Assembly (NCBI GenBank): GCA_954871525.1
Contig: OX940872.1
Location: forward strand, 24,895,746 to 24,959,745
Direction: 5' to 3'
DNA: 64,000 nucleotides
Origin: Parietaria judaica
Lineage: Eukaryota > Streptophyta > Magnoliopsida > Rosales > Urticaceae
Each line of letters starts with the position of its first letter. Within the stretch, counting starts at the first letter, position 1. The notes under the pieces are model-generated. The model ran no database searches. It was not told the origin of the DNA and saw nothing but the letters and a program-made list of their open reading frames with translations. This document shows positions 54,324 to 64,000 of this stretch, one piece after another. The position numbers and the translations under genes are program-made.

Positions 54324-56141
54324 TTATGAAGGAAAAAAATAGTAGAAACATATATATATATATATATATATGTTTCGTGCTTCATACTAGAAATTTTGTT
54401 ATATTTATTATTTAAAAATTTGAAAATTGAAAAATATTTAATTTTTTTACGAATTTGTTTTTGCTGGTTGGTAAAATCACCAGAACTAGTGCTTGCTGCG
54501 GGAATTTTCCGGGCCATCGACTCGGGGTTGTCTGTATTATGGTCTATATTATTTAAATAATAATAATATTACGTGAATTATATATTTTATAGTTTATAAT
54601 AAGAATTGTTAGATTTAGTAATTCATACATTTAAAATCCGGGAACTAAAAAAATGTCTTGCGTGTACGTCGCATATTCACAAAAGATTGATTTATTAAAA
54701 TTAGTCTTCCGAGTATGAAGGCATATTATAATGTATGATTGTATTCTATAGTCAACAAATTCTTGATGCAGAAGTATACTATTTATTGCAATTTGCAATT
54801 TATATATATGTATATGTATCTGAACGGAGTAGTTATATGAATATCAAACTATCAAACTGTGAAAATGATTGGCTAGATTCTATGTACCCAACGCATATAT
54901 ATGTATATGTATATATATATGTCATATTATCAAGGTTGAAGGCCCGTTCGGCTCCGTCAAAAACTCGCGTGTTATCCGAGAAAGCCGGCATCCCGGGCGT
55001 TGGTTATTGTTTCTAAAATTTTACAAATTATCTGTCGGTATACTCAGTAAATTAAATCGTCATGGACTAATTGATTAGGAATTATAACATCGAAATGCTT
55101 TGAGAAACAGTATTTTGTTTTTTAGTTTGGATGGCGTATTTATATCAATATTCGGTAGTGACACTGACAAGTTTTTTAGATGTAAATTAGTCTTTCGTTT
55201 CTATGAACATTTTGTGTCACTATTTCATAAATGCATTAAAAATTATAGTGATTCTGAGTGATGTTAGATCATTATTCACACTCTAAGCTGAAGATTTTAT
55301 ATTCAATTATGAAATAATGAACTGGTTGTATAGCAGATTCAAATCATATTTAGCTGTCAACCATGACTAAATGAATTAAATAAACATTCTCAGTTTGCTA
55401 ATTACTACTGAGATAAATCGTATATTATTTATTTATTTAATGATTATTAAATGTTGGAAGAGAAAACAAAGCATGACGTATTTCATGCGTCATCGCGCTA
55501 GAATAATAATATAGAAAGGTTAGTGATTAGCACTCTTGATGTTAGTATTTAGTAATAAATCCAAAATGAATTCAAATAAAAACAAAAATAAATAAATAAA
55601 TAGTGACATTGAAGATTATAGTAATTCATTCTCAATATCAAAAATACAAAAACATATATAGTATACATAATAAATTAAAGTAATATTACATACATAAGGC
55701 AACACCGTATAAGATTATTTTCTCGAAATATTTGTGATATAAGTATCAAATTTTATGCTAAATGTGACGGAGACCAGCATATTCTTAATATCTTTTTTAA
55801 TTATCTAGTACTTAAAAATTAAAAAATAATAAAGAGATTACATGCCACGCGTATACATCGACGCACTTGATATAATTGAGTATTTACGCCGTCAGAATTC
55901 TTTTTACTTTTGCAACAATAACTTCCTATTTAAATTATCTTGCTACTCGAAATTCACTTAGAGTGAGTAAGCAGTTTTATATTGATCGAAAGAGACGAAA
56001 TCTAAAGGAATTTATGCCAACCCAAATCGAAGTATGACAGTTCATATGAACTGACACTGCAATTTATATGTATTTTAAATTTTATTTATATATATTTTAT
56101 ACTGTATATCATTTATTACTTTTAATTACATATTATATTCT

Positions 56142-56178
<37 letters not shown>

Positions 56179-56319
56179 CAATCCAAATAGTTGCCGTCTT
56201 GTGCGGGAGGCATATGCTGATTCATTCAACTGTATTATTTTATTATTTTGTATTCCTAAGGTTTACACGTAATTAATTTAATATATTAATATCATATTAT
56301 ATGTAACGTATAATAAGAA
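54324..56319. other. AT-rich intergenic between helicase and Pack-MULE
   Basis: Contains (TA)n tracts at about 54349-54372, 54895-54920 and 56145-56175. A short GC-balanced stretch at about 54935-55005 (GGCCCGTTCGGCTCCGTC, GCCGGCATCCCGGGCG) is repeat-like. No gene recognised; the small frames at 54735-55078 are not credible. Confidence 0.4.
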
Positions 56320-56518
56320 GGGATAATAGCGGCTAAAGTAGCTAAACTTTCATGATTTGTGTCGATAAAGGTCCAAACTGGATTTATAGCGGCTAAAGTA
56401 GCCAAACTCGGTCAATCTGTGGCAAGCTCTTATTCCGTCCAGTCAAACGTAACTTCCGTTAGTCAACCGCCACGTCACTTACACGTGGCAAGCTCATGTG
56501 TCGAAAATACATACCACG

Positions 56519-56561
<43 letters not shown>

Positions 56562-57604
56562 CACATCAGAACCCAAGAAGAATCGCAAGAGAGAAGCTGG
56601 TGAACACATCAAGGGCAAAGTACGCACATTCATAACAAAATCCTAATGAACACCTTAACTAAACACATAATCAAATATTTATTTTGATTGCCAAACACCT
56701 AAAATTACAACAAGAATAATGAACAACTTAGGCCAGGTAATGGACACAATAATCCCAGAATGTGTACAGATGCAGTTGCATATTGGCCTTGTATCTCCAT
56801 CTCGCCCCAAGGCTGTACCCCCATTGTTGACGATGGGTGTAACTTGAACTCGGGGTAAAACCGGACCATCGGTAATCCACTCAAACCATTCACAACCTCC
56901 TTGATCCTGTTATCATCAAACCAACGAAGTCCATAAAAAATAAAAAGAAAAAAAAAACTCCAAATTTGACCAAACCGAATACCTTGCGTTTTTTACATCT
57001 ACGGAAAATTCGACCAGGATTAGCGGATGTCTTAGATACGCGGGTGATCGGAGCCAAACCGCAGTCACAAAGCAATAAGTCGGAAGAGGACCACTGATTC
57101 CCTCTTTCTGCCCATCTTCGTTCGTCTCCTTGGTAACTCTGAGATGACGAGATACCACCCTCACTTTCCATCAGATTGAAGAAGAAGGAAGATACACGAA
57201 AAAAGAGAAATGGAGTTTGTGGGTCTGGTGAAGAGAGAGAGAGAGAGGTAGAGTATTGTATTAAGATTTTCAGAAGAAGAGTCTGTGGGTCTGGTCAGAA
57301 CAGAGAGGGGTAGGTTTGTGGGTTTGGTGTCGTGACATGTATTTTCGAAAAGACCCAGTCATCATTACTTTAGGGTTCTGATGTGATGAAAAAAAATATA
57401 TATGACGTGGTATGTATTTTCGACACATGAGCTTGCCACGTGTAAGTGACGTGGCGGTTGACTAACGAAAGCTACGTTTGACTGGACGGAATAAGAGCTT
57501 GCCACAGATTGACCGAGTTTGGCTACTTTAGCCGCTATAAATCCAGTTTAGACTTTTATCGACACAAATCATGAAAGTTTGGCTACTTTAGCCGCTATTA
57601 TCCC
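56320..57604. mobile_element. Pack-MULE: non-autonomous Mutator-like element with captured gene fragment
   Basis: The 1,285-bp element has terminal inverted repeats of about 206 bp (56320-56525 and 57398-57604) that differ at only about six positions by eye. Both begin GGGATAATAGCGGCTAAAGT. A perfect 9-bp target duplication TAATAAGAA flanks it (56311-56319, 57605-57613). Each TIR holds two direct copies of ATAGCGGCTAAAGTAGC about 66 bp apart. The interior carries a (TA)n tract at 56520-56556 and a minus-strand coding fragment (56700-57171). No transposase. Confidence 0.93.
56705..57171 (-). pseudogene. Captured GRF-type zinc-finger gene fragment inside the Pack-MULE
   Basis: The minus-strand frame from 57171 reads MESEGGISSSQSYQGDER..., then a GRF zinc-finger core with CDCGLAPITRVSKTSANPGR followed by FRRCKKRK. 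The domain continues in another frame as LRWFDDNRIKEVVN and further open sequence to about 56705. The CxC, TS..NPGR.F..C and WFD signatures fit the Zf-GRF family, small zinc-binding domains thought to contact single-stranded nucleic acid. Between the two parts lies CGCAAG/GTATTCGG and a T-rich stretch, so an old intron may be present, although I see no clear acceptor. Truncated compared with full-size genes; it may be transcribed from the element. Confidence 0.7.
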
Positions 57605-57613
57605 TAATAAGAA

Positions 57614-58068
57614 TAAGATCAATATCGAAAGAATCTTATTTAATAGGGTTATCCTTTCTGATTTTATTAATTATGTCTGACTAAAATACTCTCAGAATCT
57701 TCACGATATTCAAGGACACATGCAAGATCAAGATGCACTCTAAATGATTTGATAATGTCCAGATTTTGATTTGTTGAATTATTTTAAGCATGAATTAAGC
57801 CTAATTTTGCAGTGTTAAGAAAGATTAAATAAAACTATTTCTGATAAAAAATAATTTTATCATCACTTTTATGTACTTAATTAAGTACAAATTATTTGTT
57901 TTACGTAATTTCACGGTAAATATATGTAAAATAATTAAATTATTTAACATAAAAACGCTAATATAAATTTTTTTGATTAAATCGGACTGTCAGTGTCGCA
58001 CTCTATCTTATTTTAATCAAAGTCAAATTGGATGCAACTTGATATTTTCCAAATATTTTGTAATGTTA

Positions 58069-58100
<32 letters not shown>

Positions 58101-60703
58101 CGTATAAATGCAAATTGCAAAGATAATACACACTTGACTTTGATTCGATTCAGAAATTGTTCTTAAAATCAAACAAAAAAATTATATATGAAATATCCAT
58201 AATGCATCACCGTTTAATATTATAAATTAAAAAGAAATAGAAAAATAAAAATAAAAACGTCATTTTAGCGTAAGAGTGTGATATTCCACTTTTTGAGAAA
58301 ATAAAAAATAGATTTTTATCTAAATATTTATATTTCAATCATTGGATGTTGAACTTATTTTCATATTATTATTTAATTCAGATCGGCTTAGAAAAAAATA
58401 AATTGGCTTTATATATTTATTTATATTGAATCAAATTAGTTATTTTCAAAGTGAATGTTTTATCTGAATAAATTTTCTTGGCGATCTACTATTAAAATCA
58501 ATTAATAATTATAGTACCTTTTAAGCATATTTTGTTAATTAGAACCTGGGCATAAGTAATAATAATAATAAATATTAGATCATTAATAAATGATTCATTT
58601 ACTATTTGACTTAATTTTAGTGCTGAAAATAATGCGCTCACATTAACACTTAAAACAACCTGTATAATTATTATATTTTTGGGAACCAGCTAGTATATTT
58701 TAAATGGCAATACAAAATTTAATAGCAGTAGAAAGTAGAAATGTCAATTATTTACACACGTGTACATATAGGATACTCGGATTCAGGTTCTCTATGATAA
58801 AATCCGAATAAATTCATAATAAAAAAAAAAAAAAAAGGTTTTGGAGAAAATTTGGAATCAAAATAATTCGGATTTGATTTTTTTTTCTCTTTACTAATTC
58901 TTCTTACTGAAAATTTACGTCGAATCAAGATCCAATGGTTAAAATTTAAAATACAAATATACAAAATACTTAAATTTTTTTCTTCAAATCCAATATGCCG
59001 TGCACCGAGCTTGATCTATGAGACTATGACTATGAGAAATACATGTGTTTTAAAGGTGTGCGGGAGTGGGTGTGTGTTTAGTGAGATTTCGAAAAAGATT
59101 TTGATTTTTTGAAAAATATTTCAAATATATGCCGCGAATATATATTAATACACATGCACATGGTTAGCTTGACATGTGGCAAAATACGGAAATGTGATGG
59201 CAGTATGCTTTAAGACATTTGGGTATATGCCGCGAAAAAAAGAACATAATTTGGATCTTTGAAAAGATGTGGAACATAGGCCGCGAATAACTCAAAATAT
59301 TATGGTTCTAAAAAAATATAGATGAATCTAAATTTTTATGGTTTAAAATATACTTAACTCATTTCTTGTATGATTATAAACATAAACTTAAGAACAAATT
59401 GATGTGATATACAACACTTTTAAAACCAACTATCCACAACACCAAATTAAATTAAACTATATAATTAATTCCTAAGCGTTAAGACCAATGATTTTCCGAT
59501 CGCTACTACCACCTATCAAAGTCAAAGACTAGTTCCAACTAATTTACTTTTTTTTTTTTTGTTAGATCTTAATAAGACCAAGACTATTCCACGCATATAT
59601 GTTAAACTATTGACACAAAATTACAAAGAAAAAAGAAAGAATAGAAACAAAATAATAATTAGTAGCCAGTCACGCAAGAAACTAGACTTGATCGATATAG
59701 ACATGTACGACCAACTCACAATTATCATTTTTTTTATTACAAACATATTAAATATTTGTCTATAGAGATACCCTATTTTACACGAACATGTAATACAATA
59801 TTCCCATAATCTTCGTACAATAAATGATTGGTGATGAGTTTGGATGCATATAGTCCACTTGTATGTGAATTTAGAAGGTTTCTTAAGTAGCTACAACCGG
59901 TGCGGTTTCCTCTTTTACAGCTCGGAGTGTTTCGAACAATGTGTCTCGGAGCTCCTCTATACAAGAGGCAAGGTTTTAAGTGTTGATTCCCTTAAGGGCT
60001 CGTCGGAGGTCCAATTTGTCTCTCTCTATTGACTAGTCCTTTGACGGTCACCGAATAAACTTTAGAAGAAGTACTCGTACATAATAATATTACTTTTAAT
60101 CAAAGACTCTTTTTTTAATGAACTACTAAACAACATACTCATACTAATCAACAAATTACAACATGTCGATGGTCTTGTCCTCGAAGTTCTCCTAGAACGT
60201 CGACAAGTGTGTAGATCGTTGGGTTTTCCGTTTTCCCAAATCAAAAGGCAACATGGCACGCGGTGTGGCGAATAGGGCAACAACTCTCTCTTGCAAACCT
60301 CGACATTGTGTTGGACCAGATTCCAGAGAGGAGACTCGAACCGTCGGACCTGAAAACGTGCCCAAGTTGAAATGGCGGAACTCTGCCCACACAAATCGCC
60401 ATAATTTCACCCATGTATATACATAGTCTCTCACTTCCGTATACAAATACAGTACATACACACCATTAATACAAATTATATTACTCTCTTTTACACGCAC
60501 GCATACCATATTTTCCATATTATTTGTATACCGACTATTAATATATCTATCACATATTACGTACAAGATAAATATATATATATATATATATATATACTTT
60601 ACATATATAATTTACCATACTCACAATTCACAAATTTGATACACACATACTACACTAATCCAAAACTCGGCTTTACACGATACGTTATAAATAATAACTT
60701 ATT
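57614..60703. other. Long AT-rich intergenic region, no gene seen
   Basis: Features: (TA)n at 58075-58100, (AAT)n at 58558-58573, a GGATTCAGG/AATCCGAAT-type stretch at 58770-58870, and three ATGCCGCGAA/AGGCCGCGAA words between 59130 and 59290. At 60170-60410 there is a coding-like block (minus-strand frames of 110 and 124 aa, plus frame LANLDIVLDQIPERR) without a recognisable product; it could be a gene fragment. Confidence 0.4.
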
Positions 60704-61093
60704 GGGTTAATTGTGGTATAAGTACTTAATAATTTTATATTTTATAATTAAATTTTCTAATAGGGACGACGTTATCGATATTAACTATTTTTTATCATCA
60801 AAGTTTTCAATGTTCATTGTTTCACTTTTCTCTAAAATTGTGTCAACTTTCTTTTAATAAACATAAAAGAATTTCGATGTACTATAGAATCTTGGATACA
60901 TTTATTGAAAGAGTTTCGCTAATAACACATCCAAAGTTCTCCTAAAATCAATTAAAAAAATAACAGAATTCGGAATTAAAAGAATAACAGAACTTTAGTG
61001 AGAAACAAAATAATAAACATTAAAACCATCAATCATGGAAAAATATGGAAACAAAAAACAATCAAAATATTATACTTTTGCCGTTGTTAACCC
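60704..61093. mobile_element. Foldback (MULE-like) element upstream of AMT1
   Basis: The left end is GGGTTAATTGTGGTATAAGT, and the right end ACTTTTGCCGTTGTTAACCC is roughly its inverse. Inner blocks pair: TCAAAGTTTTCAATGTTCATTG against CAATAAACATTAAAACC..., and TTTCACTTTTCTCTAAAATT against TTTAGTGAGAAACAAA. It resembles the element at 1593-1919 in inner wording (GTGAGAAACAAAATA(A/G)T(A/G)AACATT). Flanks share only a weak 9-bp similarity. Confidence 0.6.
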
Positions 61094-61930
61094 TAATATA
61101 TACTCATACGAATACCTATTTTACACGCGTATAATTATTTATTAGTCATAGACCACCATATTTTACACACATATGTGCATGTATATACATCCATAATTAC
61201 AATTACCAATTACATACACGTGCATTAATAATTAGTGAATACAAACATCCTAAAAAATAGTTAATTTTTTCCATAAACACAAAGAAAAACCAGCCCAGCT
61301 GGCAGCTGCTAAACAGATTCTGAACCATCAATACCCCCTGAAAACGAGATTCCAGTTCACAAGGAATCTTTCTATTTTCCTCATATTTTTCGTTTGGTCC
61401 CTATTTATTTTATTGTATCGCTTACCGTTAAAAATTTTAAAAATCATTATTGATTTTACTACACAAATACATATATTGTACTATAGAGAAAGTGGGAAAA
61501 GTAGTAAAGTTTGTATTGAATTCTCATTTTTAGCTAATATATAAATTTTAAAGAAATTCATATTTTCAAATTATGTTATAATTTTTTTTTCTTCAGAATT
61601 TATCACTTTATAAGCAATGAGATTTATAAAATAGAATAAGAAAACATTTCTCGACACCTAATAAAAGGCTCAAATAGTAAATAAATAAAGAAAACATTTG
61701 GCCTTTATGAAGAAAAAAAAAGGATTTGTTTTTCCCTCGAGGGCTTTGTGGTCATTTCCGAGGCTTCAGTAGAATCTTTCCGAACAAATTCCACGATATC
61801 CTACCTTTGCAAACAAATTCCACATTCATGAACGCTAAATCCTTTTAATTATATAATAATTTTTATTATTATTTATTATAATAAAAAATAAATAAAAATT
61901 TCTAAAAATACCCCTTTTTTCTCTCTCCTG
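61094..61930. other. Distal upstream region of AMT1
   Basis: AT-rich, no gene. At 61755-61830 a short duplication repeats (C/A)GAACAAATTCCAC / CAAACAAATTCCAC. No regulatory site can be assigned with confidence. Confidence 0.35.
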
Positions 61931-62023
61931 TTTTTATATATAGTACGGACTGTCATCGGTCGATCGCCAATCGTCTCTCTCTCTCTCTCTCACTATCTAA
62001 CCCTAACTTTCTCTCTCCTCGCC
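61931..62023 (+). promoter_or_regulatory. AMT1 core promoter and CT-rich 5' leader
   Basis: TTTTTATATATAGTACGG at 61931-61947 is a good TATA box about 85 bp before the start codon. It is followed by (TC)n at 61973-61992 and another TCTCTCTCCTCGCC just before ATG. C/T-rich leaders after the TATA box are common in plant genes. Confidence 0.6.
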
Positions 62024-62224
62024 ATGGCTGCCACAGTCGACTGCTCGGCGTCGCAGCTCGCGGCCCTCCTCGGCGCCAACACCACCGACGCCGCCGGCGC
62101 CGCCTCGCTCATCTGCGGCGCGTTCGCCGCCACGTCCTCGAAGTTCGTGGACACGGCCTTCGCCGTGGACACGACGTACCTGCTCTTCTCGGCGTACCTG
62201 GTGTTCTCCATGCAGCTCGGCTTC

Positions 62225-62277
<53 letters not shown>

Positions 62278-63532
62278 GACCAACGTCCTCGACGCCGCCG
62301 CCGGAGGCCTCTTCTACTACCTCTTCGGCTTCGCCTTCGCCTTCGGGACCCCCTCCAACGGCTTCATCGGCAAGCACTTCTTCGGCCTCAACGACATCCC
62401 TTCGCAGGCCTTCGACTACTCCATGTTCTTGTACCAGTGGGCTTTCGCCATCGCCGCCGCCGGGATCACCAGCGGGTCCATCGCCGAGAGGACGCAGTTC
62501 GTCGCGTATTTGATCTACTCGGCTTTCCTCACCGGCTTCGTCTACCCCGTGGTCTCCCACTGGTTCTGGTCCGGCGATGGCTGGGCGTCCGCCGCCAAAT
62601 CCTCGGGCAGTTTGTTGTTCGGATCGGGCGTGATTGATTTCGCTGGATCCGGCGTTGTCCACCTCGTTGGAGGCGTTGCCGGGCTCTGGGGAGCGGTGAT
62701 TGAAGGCCCGAGGATTGGACGATTCGGCGGGAACGGCAGGAAGGTGGCGCTGCGGGGGCACAGCGCGAGTCTGGTGGTGTTGGGGACCTTCATGCTATGG
62801 TTCGGGTGGTACGGGTTCAACCCGGGCTCGTTTCTGATGATCTCGAAGGCGTACTCCAGCGACGGGAGCTACTACGGGCAGTGGAGCGCAGTCGGGAGGA
62901 CGGCTGTGACAACGACGCTCGCCGGGTGCACGGCCGCGCTCACCACGCTGTTCGGGAAACGGATCCTCTCGGGCCACTGGAACGTCACCGACGTGTGCAA
63001 CGGCCTGCTGGGCGGGTTTGCCGCCATCACGGCCGGGTGCTCGGTGGTCGAGCCGTGGGCGGCGGTGATCTGCGGGTTTGTGGCGGCCATCGTGCTCATC
63101 TCGTGCAACGCGCTCGCCGAGCGCCTCCACTTCGACGACCCGCTCGAGGCCGCGCAGCTGCACGGTGGCTGCGGCGCGTGGGGGATCATCTTCACCGCGC
63201 TCTTCGCCTCGGAGAAGTACGTCAACGAGGTCTACCCGGGGCACCCCGGACGGCCCTACGGGCTCTTCATGGGCGGCGGGGGGCGGCTCCTCGGGGCGCA
63301 CCTGATCCAGATTCTGGTGATATTCGGGTGGGTCAGCGCCACCATGGGCCCGCTGTTCTTCGGGCTCCACAAGCTGAAGCTGCTGAGGATCTCCGCCGAG
63401 GACGAAATGGCGGGAATGGACATGACGCGCCACGGCGGGTTCGCTTACGCGTACACCGACGACCACGACGCCTCGCCCGTGCCGAGCTTTCCGATGAGCA
63501 AGATTGAGCCCAACACAGCCACTCCCCAATAG
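62024..63532 (+). CDS. AMT1: AMT1-type high-affinity ammonium transporter
   Basis: Intact, intronless frame of 502 aa, the usual AMT1 length and gene structure. It takes up ammonium across the plasma membrane as a trimer. Seen: hydrophobic segments throughout (about 11 membrane helices expected), the family signature [19 protein letters not shown] (~205-222), the two pore histidines H213 and H380 (VVHL and [10 protein letters not shown]), and GWYGFNPGS (~261-269). The cytosolic C-terminal regulatory helix contains [16 protein letters not shown], where T468 corresponds to the threonine whose phosphorylation closes AMT1 transporters in Arabidopsis (T460). The start has Kozak-like CGCCATGGC. The coding region is far more GC-rich than its surroundings. 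Which AMT1 paralogue it is cannot be told by eye. Regulation by nitrogen supply and C-terminal phosphorylation is family knowledge. Confidence 0.97.
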
Positions 63533-64000
63533 AATTATTGTTATTATTAAATTTTTTCTACTTCTTTTTTTATTAAATGGCTAATTAGTATTGTTACGTG
63601 TGGAAAAAACAAATTAAATCATGTTTGTTTTGTTTCGTTAGATTTCCGTTTTCAGTTTCGTTGAATTTGGAAAACTTGTTGATACTAGAATGATTTCGTC
63701 ATATTATTCTCAAGAGGTTAGTTTTTATTTTTATTTTTATTATTATTATTATTGAATTGTGAAGATAGATTTTGGTTGGTTATAAAAAAGTTCAACTTGA
63801 TTTAATTAATTTTATATATGAATTAGATTTTGGGGTATCACCAACACCAAGTTTGACAATTCTATAGCATGGCATAATTTTGTCGTCTCTGATTTTCTTA
63901 GTTATTTTATATTATTGAATTTATTGTATTGAGCTGGAGAGAGTGGAGGAGGCTGAGAAAAAAATTGATAAAATAAATACGTGAATGAGTATTTTAGAAG
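63533..64000. other. 3' flank of AMT1
   Basis: AT-rich DNA with (ATT)n at 63540-63550 and 63737-63754. No gene or clear terminator signal recognised apart from AT-rich near-upstream sequence expected of a plant 3' UTR. Confidence 0.4.

Noticed and set aside
62003..63529. Minus-strand frames of 252 and 244 aa and a plus-strand frame of 236 aa over AMT1
   Set aside because: Shadows of a GC-rich coding region; composition is Gly/Arg/Pro-rich with no domain, and AMT1 accounts for the whole segment.

Overview
This is plant nuclear DNA, most likely from a eudicot. Genes are spliced with GT-AG introns, intergenic DNA is AT-rich with many (TA)n microsatellites, and there are a Ty1/copia retrotransposon, a Pack-MULE, several hairpin (foldback) elements and MITE-like repeats. 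I cannot name the species from sequence alone. All real genes I can support lie on the plus strand; the only minus-strand gene-like items are a captured gene fragment in the Pack-MULE and a broken tRNA-Lys/SINE.

Layout. 1-2.3 kb: a five-exon HAD-family phosphatase/hydrolase with a foldback element in intron 4. 3.5-44.1 kb: a tandem array of nine F-box/DUF295 (KIB1-4 beta-propeller type) genes, all plus strand, in every state of preservation: six with an intact reading frame (3515, 12199, 16852, 22904, 31126, 42867), one that has lost its F-box half (26067) and two with stops and frameshifts (28614, 34761). The array is interrupted at 6.3-7.2 kb by a small three-exon gene of unknown function, whose first intron is almost wholly (CT)44, and at about 13.6-15.2 kb by a decayed BT1-family folate-biopterin-transporter-like pseudogene. 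Several F-box copies share a short 5' exon of 17-23 coding bases and a phase-2 intron of about 90-107 bp that a simple ORF search misses. In one pseudogene that intron has received a 4.9-kb copia element with two apparently identical 212-bp LTRs and a 5-bp target duplication; paralogues show the empty site.

45.3-54.3 kb: a hairpin MULE-like element lies about 170 bp upstream of a 15-exon DEAD-box RNA helicase gene (RH13-like, predicted 931 aa) that carries 25 consecutive lysines. 56.3-57.6 kb: a non-autonomous MULE with ~206-bp terminal inverted repeats and a 9-bp target duplication has captured part of a GRF-zinc-finger gene. 62.0-63.5 kb: an intact, intronless, GC-rich AMT1-type ammonium transporter. 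The rest is AT-rich intergenic DNA with repeats.

The housekeeping-type genes (HAD hydrolase, helicase, AMT1) show no functional link with one another. The main story is birth-and-death evolution of an F-box family in a transposon-rich tandem array: duplicated promoters, a shared leader exon, a shared 3' motif, insertions that can be dated relative to one another, and copies broken in different ways. Nothing here is certain to be a new biological system. The best candidates for follow-up are the cryptic leader exon, the shared GGG-TAA-GCGGC termini linking several hairpin elements, and the Pack-MULE.
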